Shown here: one piece after another, positions 39,194-48,601 of the stretch
How positions within the stretch are numbered: position 1 is the first letter of the stretch
Layout of the letters: each line of letters starts with the position of its first letter
From: Corynebacterium freneyi
GTDB taxonomy: Bacteria; Actinomycetota; Actinomycetes; Mycobacteriales; Mycobacteriaceae
DNA: 64,000 nucleotides
Reading direction: 5' to 3'
Assembly (NCBI RefSeq): GCF_030408835.1
Contig: NZ_CP047357.1
Span: forward strand, 2,790,001-2,854,000
Made by a program: the position numbers and the translations under genes
Notes under the pieces: model-generated
Told to the model about the DNA's origin: nothing
The model's input: only the letters and a program-made list of their open reading frames with translations
The model's database searches: none

Positions 39194-39275
39194 GAAGAGG
39201 CTTCTCCTTTGTTGGTTCCCGCGGGACATGCGCCCACGCGCGGTGCCGCTTCCCGGCACGCCCCGAACAACACGC

Positions 39276-39302
39276 ACACCCCGCAGGGTATTCCCGGGGT
39301 GT
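39276..39302 (-). terminator. Hairpin downstream of the FAH/acyltransferase operon
   Basis: ACACCCC (39276-39282) pairs with GGGGTGT (39296-39302). It lies 90 bp after the FAH stop on the minus strand; the 11-mer GCTTGACGACG follows at 39306. Confidence 0.45.
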
Positions 39303-39390
39303 TGTGCTTGACGACGTCCCGGCCGAAACACTTCACCTTCGGAAGGTCCCGGCACCGCATCGGCGACCCGGTGGGCATCTGCCCCGGACG

Positions 39391-40245
39391 CTACCGGATG
39401 CGCAGGATGTTGCGCTGTTCGCCCAGGCCATCGATGGCCACGCGAATCTCCTGCCCGTCGCCCAGGTACGTCTTCGGGTTCATCCCGTGGCCGACGCCGG
39501 CGGGGGTGCCCGTGGAAATGACGTCACCGGGGTTCAACTGCACGAACCGCGACACGTAGGCCACCAGGGCAGCCGGGGGGAACACCAGGTCCGCGATCGG
39601 GGCGTCCTGGCGCAGCTCGCCGTCCACCCACGTCCGCACCCGCGCGGTGGCGGCGTCGAACTCGTCGGGCGTGGCCAACCACGGACCGAACGCGGAGGTG
39701 CGCTGCAGCGTCTTGCCCTGCAACCACTGCTGCGTGGCGTACTGGGCATCGCGCTGCGTGAAATCGTCGAGGATGGCGTACCCCGCGATGCGGGAGGCCG
39801 CCTCGTCCTCGTCGACGCGGTAGGCGGTCTCGCCGATGACGACGGCCAACTCCCCCTCGTAATCGAGGGCGCCGGCGGCGTCGGCGTGGACCATCAGGTC
39901 ATCGCGCGGACCGGCCAGGGCGTCGGCGAACTTCGCGAACAGCGTCGGCACATCCGGACGCTCATGGCCCATCTCGTCGATGTGCGCGGCGTAGTTGAGG
40001 CCGACGCAGAAGATCTTGCCCGGGCGCGGAATCAACGGCGCCAGCGCCCACGCCGACTCCGCGACCACGCGGTCGGGATCGAGTCGATCCGGATCGAGAT
40101 CGGCCAGCGCCGCCTCGGCCCGCTCCCGCCACCCCTCCTGCGCCAGCAGCTCACCGACGCACGAGGCGTCGAGAAGCACGGCGGAACCGTCGGCCAACGC
40201 CGCAGCCCGGGTCGAACCATCGATGCGCAACGTCGCCAGCTTCAT
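39391..40245 (-). CDS. Fumarylacetoacetate hydrolase family protein
   Basis: 284-aa FAH-fold enzyme. Family features are FCVGLNYAAHIDEMG, the metal-binding region with DYEGELAVVIG, and the C-terminal NPGDVISTGTPAGVG. Enzymes of this group hydrolyse or decarboxylate acyl-pyruvates or ring-cleavage products; exact substrate unknown. AAGGAG precedes ATG 40245. The start overlaps the acyltransferase stop by 4 bp (ATGA), so the two are co-translated. Confidence 0.9.
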   Translation of the reverse strand: MKLATLRIDGSTRAAALADGSAVLLDASCVGELLAQEGWRERAEAALADLDPDRLDPDRVVAESAWALAPLIPRPGKIFCVGLNYAAHIDEMGHERPDVPTLFAKFADALAGPRDDLMVHADAAGALDYEGELAVVIGETAYRVDEDEAASRIAGYAILDDFTQRDAQYATQQWLQGKTLQRTSAFGPWLATPDEFDAATARVRTWVDGELRQDAPIADLVFPPAALVAYVSRFVQLNPGDVISTGTPAGVGHGMNPKTYLGDGQEIRVAIDGLGEQRNILRIR

Positions 40246-41414
40246 CGGCGCTCCTTCTCAATCTCTCCGGCCGCAATCTCTTCGGCCCGAACCGGGACAG
40301 ACGGGGCGGGCCGGTCCTCGGCGGGCGTCGTCAAGCGCACGAACCACGCCGGACGCTTGAACAGCCACTCGCCGCCCACCCGCAGAATCAGGAAATGCAG
40401 GCCCAGGCACAACGCCGCCGAAATGACGGTCGCGATCACCGGCTGCCCCGGCAGACCCGGATCCTCCATGAGGAACTGATCCGCCACGATCGCAAGGATC
40501 GCCAGCATGGGAATGTGCATGAGGAACACCGGCAACGTACGACGGCCGATCTTCGTGAACGGCGCCGCCACCGCCGTGCCCTGCAACATGGCCATGATGT
40601 TGACCGCCGCGAAAATGCCCGCCAACGACAGGAACAGACGCACGAAGCCCTGATTGCCCGCGTTGAACGACGGGAACGTCAGCACGACCCACGCCGCCAC
40701 GATCACATACGCCGCCACCGACCCGACCAGGAAACCGATCGGACGGCGATCAACCATGCGGAAAATGTACGACGCGCCGTAAATGCCCAGCAGGTAATAC
40801 ACGTACATCTTGGTCACGAAATCCCACGACCAACTGATCCCCGCAAACGGCGCCCACACGTTGATCGCCCCGGCGACCGCGATCTGCACCGCCGGGGGGA
40901 CGTTGCGGGTGGCCTTGGACAAGATCGCGAACAACGCCAGCGCCCACAGGAACCACAGGTACGACGTCGGCTCCACGAACGCGTGCAACGAGTTGTACAG
41001 CAGCGAACCCCAATTGGCGGGGTCGAGGATCCGCGGCGCGGCCGTCAAGCCCACCTCGGTGACGTGGGACCGGGGCAGCAGCGCCATCACCAGATCGCGC
41101 AACGGCACCCACAGCACGTACAGCCAGACCATCACCCAGATGCGGCGATTGGCCAGCTTGTGCCACGACTCCGACAGCGCCCTGCCGGCGAACAGCCCTG
41201 ACAGCAGGAAGAACAGCGGCATGCGGATCGGCCCGAGCACGTAGTTCACGTCGGCCCAGATGCCCGTCGAGTAACCGTGGTTGGCCAACTCCGTGATCGC
41301 ATGGCCGAGCACCACGAGGAGGATGCACAGCCCCTTCGCGGCGTCGACCCAATCGACGCGCGGGCGTGACTTCGCCGGCGCGCCGACCGAGGTGGCAGCT
41401 GCGGTTCCCGCCAA
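40242..41414 (-). CDS. Acyltransferase-3 family membrane protein
   Basis: 390-aa membrane acyltransferase with about 10 hydrophobic segments. The family opening DWVDAAKGLCILLVVLGHAI carries the catalytic-type His, and PLFFLLSGLFAGRAL is the conserved second block. It probably transfers acyl groups onto envelope glycans or lipids. I chose TTG 41414 because GGGAGG sits 6 nt upstream and the family domain begins shortly after; GTG 41513 gives 33 more residues without a ribosome site. Upstream gene of an operon with the FAH protein. Confidence 0.85.
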   Translation of the reverse strand: MAGTAAATSVGAPAKSRPRVDWVDAAKGLCILLVVLGHAITELANHGYSTGIWADVNYVLGPIRMPLFFLLSGLFAGRALSESWHKLANRRIWVMVWLYVLWVPLRDLVMALLPRSHVTEVGLTAAPRILDPANWGSLLYNSLHAFVEPTSYLWFLWALALFAILSKATRNVPPAVQIAVAGAINVWAPFAGISWSWDFVTKMYVYYLLGIYGASYIFRMVDRRPIGFLVGSVAAYVIVAAWVVLTFPSFNAGNQGFVRLFLSLAGIFAAVNIMAMLQGTAVAAPFTKIGRRTLPVFLMHIPMLAILAIVADQFLMEDPGLPGQPVIATVISAALCLGLHFLILRVGGEWLFKRPAWFVRLTTPAEDRPAPSVPVRAEEIAAGEIEKERR

Positions 41415-41581
41415 AGAATCCTCCCGTTCGGTCCGCGCCCGCGCCGGCCCGGATGGGGTGGCGCGGGCGCTCGAAAATCGTTCCCGTCGTTGCGGGTAAG
41501 GCAGTTTACCCACCCTGACCAGGAGTTGGAAGGCGGCGTGAGCGGAAACACCCCCACCGCCGGGCCGTGACGGGCCCCGAT

Positions 41582-43111
41582 CTACTGCTCGTGGGCCATG
41601 TTGACGAACCGCGAGTAGCGCAGCTGATTGGCCACCGTGACGGTGCCGATGGGGCCGCCGCGGTGCTTGGCCAGGATGATGTCGGACTCGCCGGCCCGCT
41701 CGTGCTCGAGCTCCTGGGAGTCCGGGCGGTAGAGCAGCATAACCATGTCGGCGTCCTGCTCCAGCGAGCCGGATTCGCGCAGGTCGGCGACCTGAGGCTT
41801 CTTGTCCGTGCGGGCCTCGGGCCCACGGTTGAGCTGCGAAATCGCGATCAGCGGCACGTCGAGTTCCTTGGCCAGCAGCTTCAGCTGACGCGAAAACTCC
41901 GACACCTCCTGCTGACGGGATTCGACGCGCTTGCCGGAGGACATCAGCTGCAGGTAGTCGACCACGATCAGTTCGAGGTCGTGCTTCTGCTTCAGCTGGC
42001 GGGCCTTGGCGCGGATCTCCATCATGGTCAGGTTCGGCGAGTCGTCGATGAACAGCGGCGCCTCGCGTATCTGCTCGGTGCGCTCGACCAGTTTGTTCCA
42101 GTCGCTGGCCTCCATGTTGCCGGAGCGCAGCTTGGCCAGGTCGATCTCGGTCTCCGCCGACAGCAGGCGCATCATGATCTCGATCTTCGACATTTCCAGC
42201 GAGAAGATGACGCTGGTCTTGGCGTGACCGATGGACGCCGACCGCATGAAGTCCAGGGCCAGGGTGGACTTGCCGACGCCCGGGCGCGCCGCGATGATGA
42301 TCATCTGCCCGCCGTGGAGGCCGTTGGTGAGCTCGTCGAGCCGGTGGAAGCCGGTGGGCACGCCCTGCGCCAGGCCGCCCTGCTGGGAGATGAGGTCGAT
42401 CTCCTCCAGCGCCGGATCCATCAGCTCGGACATCGACGAATAGTCGGCCTTCTCCGAGTCGCGGCCGACGCCGAAGACGATCTGCTGCGCCTGGTCGACG
42501 AGCACCTCCGGCTCCGAGTCCTCGGCGCCGGCGTAGCCGAGCTGCACGATCTGCGTGCCCGCCTCCACGAGCCGACGGATGGTCGCCTTCTCCGCGACGA
42601 TCTTGGCGTAGTAATGCGCGTTGGCCGCCGTCGGCACCATCGCCACCAGCGTGTGCAGGTACGGCGCGCCGCCGATGCGCTCGAGGTCGCCCAGGCGGTC
42701 CAGGCGGCCGGCGACGAGAATCGGGTCGATCTCCGACGACTCACCGTACAGATGCAGGATCGCCTCGTAGATGGTCTGGTGCGCCGGCCGGTAGAAATCC
42801 TCCGGCTTCAGCAGTTCGTAGACGTCCGCGATGACGGTGGGGCTGAGGAGCATGCCGCCCAGGACGCCCTGCTCCGCCTCGATGTTGTGCGGCAACTGAC
42901 GCCCGAAATCGAGCCCCCGGGCGGCGTGCTCGCCGCGCGCCCGATCTCCCCTGCCGCCTCCGCGCCGAAAGCTTCCGGACGCTGCCCCGCCCTGCGACGG
43001 CCCGCCACCGGAAAAACCACCGTCGGAGTCATCGGGCTCCGGGGGCGGGGGCACGTCGTCGTAGGACGCCGAGTACGCCGCGTCGTCCGCCGATTCCCGT
43101 GGCTGGCTCAT
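41582..43111 (-). CDS. dnaB: Replicative DNA helicase
   Basis: 509-aa DnaB hexameric helicase. A 70-residue Pro/Gly/Asp-rich N-terminal extension precedes the conserved start RQLPHNIEAEQGVLGGML. Walker A is ARPGVGKST; Walker B and the following motif are LIVVDYLQLM; the H4 segment is LIAISQLNRGPE. No intein interrupts it, unlike some mycobacterial homologues. The ATG at 43111 follows AGGGGAGCGGAGCAC. DnaA boxes lie 150-440 bp upstream. Confidence 0.97.
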   Translation of the reverse strand: MSQPRESADDAAYSASYDDVPPPPEPDDSDGGFSGGGPSQGGAASGSFRRGGGRGDRARGEHAARGLDFGRQLPHNIEAEQGVLGGMLLSPTVIADVYELLKPEDFYRPAHQTIYEAILHLYGESSEIDPILVAGRLDRLGDLERIGGAPYLHTLVAMVPTAANAHYYAKIVAEKATIRRLVEAGTQIVQLGYAGAEDSEPEVLVDQAQQIVFGVGRDSEKADYSSMSELMDPALEEIDLISQQGGLAQGVPTGFHRLDELTNGLHGGQMIIIAARPGVGKSTLALDFMRSASIGHAKTSVIFSLEMSKIEIMMRLLSAETEIDLAKLRSGNMEASDWNKLVERTEQIREAPLFIDDSPNLTMMEIRAKARQLKQKHDLELIVVDYLQLMSSGKRVESRQQEVSEFSRQLKLLAKELDVPLIAISQLNRGPEARTDKKPQVADLRESGSLEQDADMVMLLYRPDSQELEHERAGESDIILAKHRGGPIGTVTVANQLRYSRFVNMAHEQ

Positions 43112-43264
43112 GTGCTCCGCTCCCCTTCTCCTCCATGTCATGTCCGGGGTTCCCGGGGCCATCTCGGCCCCGCATCCGGGTCCCGCCACAGGCTACCCCG
43201 CGGTCCGGAAAACCCATCGTTCCCGGTGTTCGACGACACCGCTTTCGCCGGCGTTCCCACAGAG

Positions 43265-43287
43265 TTATCCACAGGCTTTGTGGATAA
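43265..43287. promoter_or_regulatory. Inverted pair of consensus DnaA boxes
   Basis: TTATCCACA (43265-43273) and TGTGGATAA (43279-43287), 5 bp apart, both perfect consensus. They lie about 155-175 bp upstream of the dnaB start. Confidence 0.75.
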
Positions 43288-43544
43288 CCCTGGGGAGCGA
43301 TTGTTAACGGAACGTGAATCCCCAGGCCGAGATGTGGAGCACCAGCTCCGCCTGCCCGGCTCCCATTGCCATGACCAGCATCAACGGGAAACCGCCCAGG
43401 TCACAGGGGTTTTCCCGAAAGTTCCCCGCCTTCGGGGGTGGCGCCGAACGCGTTCTTCCCGCCCCGCGTTGCCACCGGAGCTTCATCTTCGCGTCGTCTT
43501 CGGCACTGGCTGACGGTGGTGTCCTGCGGAAACTCTCCAAGGGT

Positions 43545-43553
43545 TTGTCCACA
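43545..43553 (+). promoter_or_regulatory. Third DnaA box, actinobacterial form
   Basis: TTGTCCACA, the form favoured in mycobacterial origins, in the same intergenic region as the inverted pair. Confidence 0.6.
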
Positions 43554-43614
43554 ACTTCGTCAACCACCATCCGCAACCCCTCCCCCGCGCACCGCGCCGC
43601 CCCGGAAAACACCT

Positions 43615-43646
43615 CCGGCCCCGCCCGAAGAATCGGGAGGGGCCGG
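43615..43646 (-). terminator. Terminator of the rpsF-ssb-rplI cluster
   Basis: CCGGCCCC-G-CCCGA (43615-43628) pairs with TCGGG-A-GGGGCCGG (43633-43646) with one mismatch. On the minus strand it is followed by a GTTTTCC stretch. Confidence 0.7.
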
Positions 43647-43698
43647 GGTGCGCTGTTGTCATTGGGCCGGGTGACCGGCCGCCGTCATGGGCCGCGAA

Positions 43699-44151
43699 TT
43701 ACGCGGCGACGACCTCCACGGAAACATGCGCGGTGATCTGCGGGTGCAGCGCGATGTCAACGGTGTGCTTGCCGAGGGCCTTGATCTGGCCGGCGGCGAG
43801 CTGCACGGCACGCTTGTCGATGGCCTGGCCGGACGCCTTGCGGACCGCGTCCGCGACGTCGGCGGCGGTGACCGAACCGAACAGCTTGCCCGTCTCGGAC
43901 GCCTTCACGGCGACGGAAACGTTCTCGAGCGCGTCGAGCGTGGCCTTGACCTCGCGAGCGTGGTCGAGGTCCCGGATCTCACGGGCCTCCTGGGCACGGC
44001 GAATGCCCTCGATCTGCTTCTCAGCACCGCGGGTGGCCACGATGGCCAGGCCGCGGGGAAGCAGGTAGTTACGTCCATAGCCGGCCTTGACCTCGACGAT
44101 GTCACCGGGGACACCGAGCTTGTCGACGGCGGCGGTGAGGATCAGCTTCAT
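43699..44151 (-). CDS. rplI: 50S ribosomal protein L9
   Basis: 150 aa. N-terminal [22 protein letters not shown] and [13 protein letters not shown] are the L9 signature. It binds 23S rRNA. It lies 60 bp after ssb; rpsR, often between them in other bacteria, is absent here. The ATG at 44151 follows AGGCAGGG. Confidence 0.97.
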   Translation of the reverse strand: MKLILTAAVDKLGVPGDIVEVKAGYGRNYLLPRGLAIVATRGAEKQIEGIRRAQEAREIRDLDHAREVKATLDALENVSVAVKASETGKLFGSVTAADVADAVRKASGQAIDKRAVQLAAGQIKALGKHTVDIALHPQITAHVSVEVVAA

Positions 44152-44211
44152 GATCCCTGCCTTTCGCTGGATATTTCTAACGTCGGATAGGTGTGATCGC
44201 GTGGGACCGGA

Positions 44212-44805
44212 TCAGAAGGGCGGCTCGTCGCCGCCACCGAAGTCGCCGGACTGGGGAGCGGAGTTCCACGGATCCTCGGCCGGCTGACCGCCGCCGAAGC
44301 CCTGGTTGCCTCCGCGGCCGCCCTGGCCGCCGAAGTTGCCCTGGTTGCCGCCACCCTGGTTTCCGCCGCCGAAGCCGCGTCCACCCTGGTTGCCGCCACC
44401 GAAGCCCTGGCCGCCTCCGCCGCCCTGACCGCCGGAGCGGGGGTTGCGGGTGACCTGGGCGGAAGCGAACTTCAGGGACGGGCCGACCTCGTCGACCTCG
44501 ATCTCGTAGACCGTGCGGCGCTCGCCCTCGCGGGTTTCGTAGCTCCGCTGGCGCAAGCGGCCCTGCACGATGACGCGCATGCCCTTGCTCAGGGTCTCCA
44601 TCACGTTTTCCGCCGCGTCGCGCCAGATGTTGCAGGTCAGGAAGAGCGCTTCCTGGTCCTCCCACTGGCCCGAGTCACGGTTGAAGGCGCGCGGCGTGGA
44701 CGCCACGCGGAAGTTGGCCACGGCCGCACCCGACGGGGTGTAGCGCAGCTCCGGGTCGGCGACGACGTTGCCGACCAGCGTGATGGGGGTCTCTCCCTGT
44801 GCCAT
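44212..44805 (-). CDS. ssb: Single-stranded DNA-binding protein
   Basis: 197 aa. OB-fold domain at 1-120 ([19 protein letters not shown]); residues 125-180 are a Gly/Asn/Gln-rich linker of GGNQG-like repeats; the acidic tail ends DEPPF, the partner-binding tip. The ATG at 44805 follows AGGAG. It protects ssDNA and recruits repair and replication proteins. Confidence 0.97.
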   Translation of the reverse strand: MAQGETPITLVGNVVADPELRYTPSGAAVANFRVASTPRAFNRDSGQWEDQEALFLTCNIWRDAAENVMETLSKGMRVIVQGRLRQRSYETREGERRTVYEIEVDEVGPSLKFASAQVTRNPRSGGQGGGGGQGFGGGNQGGRGFGGGNQGGGNQGNFGGQGGRGGNQGFGGGQPAEDPWNSAPQSGDFGGGDEPPF

Positions 44806-44905
44806 GGTTCGCTCCTGTTCTGGTTGGGCGATGTTTTTCGGTGACGGGTGCGTGTGCCCGCCATCCTACGGTCCCATGCGGACCCCGCGGGGTCCGGCGG
44901 GATGG

Positions 44906-45193
44906 TTAGCGATCGCCCCGCAGCACCTTGGTGCGCAGGATGGAGTCGTTCAGGTTGAGACGACGGTCGAGCTCCAGCACGGCGGCCGGCTCGCAGTTCA
45001 GGTTGAGGACGACGTAGATGCCCTCTTCCTTCTTCTCGATGGGGTACGCCAGGTGGCGCTTGCCCCAGATGTCCACCTTCTCGACTTCGCCCTTTTCCTT
45101 GCGGACGATGTCGAGGTACTTCTCCAGGGACGGGCCGACGGTGCGTTCATCCAGCGACGGATCGAGGATGATCATGACTTCGTAGTGACGCAC
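44906..45193 (-). CDS. rpsF: 30S ribosomal protein S6
   Basis: 95 aa beginning at GTG 45193 (encodes the usual M-R-H-Y-E-V opening). AGGAGG at 45205-45210 is 11 nt before this GTG but only 2 nt before the upstream ATG 45202, so the GTG is preferred. [16 protein letters not shown] and [13 protein letters not shown] are S6 features. First gene of the rpsF-ssb-rplI cluster. Confidence 0.95.
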   Translation of the reverse strand: MRHYEVMIILDPSLDERTVGPSLEKYLDIVRKEKGEVEKVDIWGKRHLAYPIEKKEEGIYVVLNLNCEPAAVLELDRRLNLNDSILRTKVLRGDR

Positions 45194-45360
45194 GGACCTC
45201 ATCACCTCCTATGGTCTAGTTCTTCGTGTTTCGGCCACGGGAGGCGTTCGACGAAGGGCGGCGTCGCGGTCGTGTCCGCGGTGCGCGCAGCATCCGTCCC
45301 CCACGTGGCAGGAGGGTCGTTGCGTCAGGCAACCTGGCCAGGGTAGCCCATGCGGAAGCC

Positions 45361-45387
45361 CCGCACATAATCGCTATGTGCGGGGCC
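45361..45387. terminator. Perfect 11-bp hairpin between rpsF and a small membrane protein gene
   Basis: CCCCGCACATA, a 5-nt loop, TATGTGCGGGG. It probably ends the minus-strand gene at 45449-45646. On the plus side TTCTTT and the 11-mer (45401-45411) follow. Confidence 0.7.
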
Positions 45388-45448
45388 AGGGGTTCTTTGC
45401 TTGACGACGGTCGGTGCCGGGGGCGTCGGGCCTCAGGTCACTGTGCCG

Positions 45449-45646
45449 TCATGATCCGCTTGCCGCGTGGAAGACGGCGATGATGACGGGCACCACGGTG
45501 GCCATGGCGAAGGCTCCGATCACCAGCCCCCAGACGAGGCGCCGGGACCATTCGTACATGAAGCCCCAAAAGGCCGCGCCGAAGAGAAGGAATCCGACGA
45601 AGACGCTCGCCATCGTCAGGATCAGCATGCCGCTCAAGTCATTCAT
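45449..45646 (-). CDS. Small two-helix membrane protein of unknown function
   Basis: 65 aa with two hydrophobic segments (MLILTMASVFVGFLLFGAAF and VWGLVIGAFAMATVVPVIIA) separated by WGFMYEWSRR. I do not recognise a family. It lies between ponA and rpsF on the same strand, a place where corynebacteria often carry a small membrane protein. The ribosome site before ATG 45646 is weak. Confidence 0.6.
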   Translation of the reverse strand: MNDLSGMLILTMASVFVGFLLFGAAFWGFMYEWSRRLVWGLVIGAFAMATVVPVIIAVFHAASGS

Positions 45647-45701
45647 CCGTTACTGGGTCGTGGTCGTGTGCCGGCCGCCCATCGGGGCCGGCGGGAACGT
45701 C

Positions 45702-45733
45702 GAAGGGCCGCCGGTGCATTCCGGCGGCCCTTC
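45702..45733 (-). terminator. Hairpin downstream of ponA
   Basis: GAAGGGCCGCCGG (45702-45714), 6-nt loop, CCGGCGGCCCTTC (45721-45733). A perfect 13-bp stem, 43 bp past the ponA stop. Confidence 0.75.
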
Positions 45734-45776
45734 CCGGGGCCGTCGTCACGGCGCCGGTGTGGCTCGGTACAGCGCG

Positions 45777-48203
45777 TCAGTTGTCGGGGGCCGGTTCGGG
45801 TGCGGGCTCGCCGCCGCCTCCGCCGCCTCCGCCGTTCTGGTCGCCTCCGTCACCAGGGGCCGGGAAAGGGAGCAGATCACCGATTCCGCCGCCTCCGCCA
45901 CCGGGGATGGGAATGTCCGGTAGTTCGGGTTCCGCCGGAGCTTCTTCCTCGGCGGTTTCCTCCGCCGTCTCGCCTCCGTCGTCCTGGCTCGGCGCGGCCG
46001 GACCACCACCACCGCCGCCCCATGCCGGGGCGCCGGCCACGCCGGCGATGGGCTTGGGCGAGGTGAACGTCTCCCAGTCGGCGTTGACCAGGGCGTTGTC
46101 CATCGTGTACTTCCACAGGTCCGACGGGGTGTGGGCACCGTACATGACGCCGCCGTAGGCGTTGTACAGGGCGGATCCGTCGACGTTGCCGACCCACACG
46201 GCGGTGGACAGCTGCGGGGTCGCGCCGATCATCCAGGCGTCCTTGTTCAGCCCGGTGTCGCCGAGCTGGGTGGTGCCGGTCTTCGCGGCCGACTGACGTC
46301 CGCCGGCCAGCGCGTGGTTGTTGTACGAGGCGATCGGCTTCATGGCGTCGATGACGTTGGTGGCCACGGCCTCCGAGACGCGGCGGTCTCCATCGCCGGT
46401 CTCGCGCTCGAAGAGGACCTCGCCGTTGACGGTTTCGACCTTTTCCACGAAGTGGGTCTGCTGGTAGACGCCATCGTTGGCCAGGGTGGCCAGGCCGACC
46501 GCCATGTCCAGCGGGCGGGTCTCGTACTGGCCCAGGGCGATTCCGTCCAGGGACTCGCCGTTTTCCTCGACGAGGGTGTGCTCGATGCCCGGGATGGACT
46601 CGGCGATGCCGAGGCGGTGGGCCATCTTCGCGGTGTCGGTCGGACCGTTCTTCAGGTCACGCTGCAGACGGATGAACGGGGTGTTCAGCGACTGCTTCAG
46701 GGACTCGGAGATCGGGCACACGCCGCAGGACGCGCCGCCGGCGTTGTACATGGTCACGTTGCCGGACTGCACCGGCGCCGAGGAGTACTGGGCGGACAGC
46801 GGGATGTCCTGGTCCAGGGCCGCGGCGAGCGCGAAGATCTTGAACGTCGAACCGGTCTGCAGGCCGGAGTTGGCGTAGTCCCATCCGTTGGGGTCGTCGC
46901 CGCCGTAGTAGCCGCGCACGGCGCCCGTGCCCGGTTCGACGGACACGATGGCGGTGCGCAGATCCTCGGAGAAGAGGTAATTGTCCACCGCGTCGAGGGC
47001 GGCCTGCTGGACGTCCGGGTCGATGGTGGTGGTCACGCGCAGGCCGAGGGTGTTTACCTCCTGCTCGGTGATGCCCTCGCGGTCGAGTTCGGCGAGGACC
47101 TGCGACTTGATCATCGCGGCGGGACCGGGCTCGGGCGCCTGCTGCGGCACGAGCGCAGGATCCAGCGTCTCGGGGTACGCCTGGGCGTCGCGGTCGGCCT
47201 GGGAGAGCACGCCCATTTCGACCATGCCGTCCAGGACGTAGTTCCAGCGCTGCTCGGCCTCGGGGCGGTTCGTCCACGGGTCCAGCGCGGACGGGCGCTG
47301 GATCGACGCGGCGAGCACGGCGGCCTCGGCGGCGGTGAGCTCGCCGACCGGCTTGTCGAAGTACGCCTCGGAGGCGGCGGCGATGCCGTAGCCGTTGCGG
47401 CCGAAGTAGATGGTGTTCAGGTACGCCTCGAGGATCTCGTCCTTCGACCACTCGCGCGCCATCTTCGCCGACATGACCAATTCCTTGGCCTTTCGGGTGA
47501 CGGTGCGCTCGTTGCCGACGACGGCGTTCTTCACGTACTGCTGGGTGATCGTCGAGCCGCCGCCCGCGGACGGGTTGCCGGTGACGACGCCCCATGCGGC
47601 GCGCGCGTACCCGCTCAGCGAGAAGCCCGGGTTGGTGTAGAACTCGCGGTCCTCCGCCGCCAGCACGGCGTTGCGGACGACCGACGGCACCTCGTCGAGC
47701 TCGACGGCGCGGCGGTTGCCGGCCTCGGGCACGATGCGGGCGATTTCGTTCTCGCCCGTCTTGTCGTAGATGACCGCGATCTGGTCGTTGAGAAGCTCCT
47801 CCGGCTCCGGAACGTCCGTCCCCACGTAGGCGATGCCGAAGATCACCAGCGGGAACATGATGATGAGCGCGGCGGCCGCGGCCAACCACGCCCAGATCGC
47901 GCGGCGTCGACCGCCCTTTTCGTCCACATCGTCGTCTTCCTCCACGGCGTCGCCGTAGTCGTCGTCGCCGTAGGCGTCGGCGTCGTAATCGTCGGCGTCA
48001 TGGGCGTCGTAGTCCCCGGGGCCGTAGCCGCCGTCCACCCCGAAGGACTGATCCTTCGCGGAATCGGCGACGCCACCCGCGCCGGCGGCACCGTCCGCCC
48101 CGTCACGCCCGGCGCCGAAGGCGGAGTCGTCGTCCCACCATTCGCCGCCGGCGGATCCGGGATCACCGGGTCCGCTCGCGTTGTCTCGAGGATCCTTGCT
48201 CAC
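45777..48203 (-). CDS. ponA: Class A penicillin-binding protein (transglycosylase/transpeptidase)
   Basis: 808-aa bifunctional peptidoglycan synthase. A 95-residue Asp/Gly/Ala-rich cytoplasmic region precedes a transmembrane helix (AIWAWLAAAAALIIMFPLVI). The transglycosylase domain has AVLAAEDREFYTNPGFS and GGSTITQQYVKN; the transpeptidase has S-T-F-K in TGSTFKIFALA, S-L-N in QSLNTPF, and KTGTTQ. The C-terminus is a Pro/Gly/Glu-rich tail of about 90 residues. The start is GTG 48203 with GGAGAGAG upstream. Confidence 0.96.
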   Translation of the reverse strand: MSKDPRDNASGPGDPGSAGGEWWDDDSAFGAGRDGADGAAGAGGVADSAKDQSFGVDGGYGPGDYDAHDADDYDADAYGDDDYGDAVEEDDDVDEKGGRRRAIWAWLAAAAALIIMFPLVIFGIAYVGTDVPEPEELLNDQIAVIYDKTGENEIARIVPEAGNRRAVELDEVPSVVRNAVLAAEDREFYTNPGFSLSGYARAAWGVVTGNPSAGGGSTITQQYVKNAVVGNERTVTRKAKELVMSAKMAREWSKDEILEAYLNTIYFGRNGYGIAAASEAYFDKPVGELTAAEAAVLAASIQRPSALDPWTNRPEAEQRWNYVLDGMVEMGVLSQADRDAQAYPETLDPALVPQQAPEPGPAAMIKSQVLAELDREGITEQEVNTLGLRVTTTIDPDVQQAALDAVDNYLFSEDLRTAIVSVEPGTGAVRGYYGGDDPNGWDYANSGLQTGSTFKIFALAAALDQDIPLSAQYSSAPVQSGNVTMYNAGGASCGVCPISESLKQSLNTPFIRLQRDLKNGPTDTAKMAHRLGIAESIPGIEHTLVEENGESLDGIALGQYETRPLDMAVGLATLANDGVYQQTHFVEKVETVNGEVLFERETGDGDRRVSEAVATNVIDAMKPIASYNNHALAGGRQSAAKTGTTQLGDTGLNKDAWMIGATPQLSTAVWVGNVDGSALYNAYGGVMYGAHTPSDLWKYTMDNALVNADWETFTSPKPIAGVAGAPAWGGGGGGPAAPSQDDGGETAEETAEEEAPAEPELPDIPIPGGGGGGIGDLLPFPAPGDGGDQNGGGGGGGGEPAPEPAPDN

Positions 48204-48229
48204 GGGCTCTCTCCAAATCGGTTATTACG

Positions 48230-48601
48230 TCAATCTGCGTCGGCCGTCGTCGCCGTCGCGGTGCGGACCCTGAAGTTCCACCGGCAGTCGGGGCACACTT
48301 CAACCGTCTGCACGGTGCATGGTCCACGCTCGGCGACCACATGGGCCAGTTCGGAGGCACCGCAGGCGGTGCCGGAACGATGCCCCAGGTTCTCTCCGAA
48401 AATCCAGGATACGAGTCGGAGGTCCCCGGTGCGACAAAGCGGGCACTTCGCGTCGCCGGGCACCCCGTGGAATCGCGCGGCCGCGACCAGCCTGGGGTCG
48501 GCGTCGCGCAGCTTCGCCGCGGGCACCTCCCCGTTCCGCCAGCGCGCCAGCTCCGCGTTGCGGGCCAACGTGTGGTCGACTTCATCGCGCCACCTGATCA
48601 C
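48230..48601 (-). CDS. DUF5318 zinc-ribbon-like protein
   Basis: 123-aa protein with CPLC in the middle and CPDC near the C-terminus, probably a zinc ribbon. RWRDEVDHTLARNAELARWR is the conserved opening of DUF5318. Function unknown; it regularly precedes ponA in actinobacteria. The GTG at 48601 follows TAATCT by 6 nt, suggesting a leaderless transcript. The stop is 27 bp before ponA, so they probably form an operon. Confidence 0.85.
   Translation of the reverse strand: MIRWRDEVDHTLARNAELARWRNGEVPAAKLRDADPRLVAAARFHGVPGDAKCPLCRTGDLRLVSWIFGENLGHRSGTACGASELAHVVAERGPCTVQTVEVCPDCRWNFRVRTATATTADAD

Larger units (their letters stand above)
43112..43698. other. 587-bp intergenic region upstream of dnaB
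   Basis: I see no convincing gene; the 102-codon frame at 43304-43612 lacks a ribosome site and family similarity. It contains three DnaA-box sequences and, at its distal end, the rplI terminator. Confidence 0.65.

Noticed and set aside
43265..43553. Chromosomal origin of replication
   Set aside because: Only three DnaA boxes, no AT-rich unwinding stretch, and no dnaA or dnaN nearby. A regulatory role is simpler.
43304..43612. 102-codon minus-strand frame between dnaB and rplI
   Set aside because: No ribosome site, no recognisable domain, and it runs through the region with DnaA boxes and a terminator-adjacent sequence.
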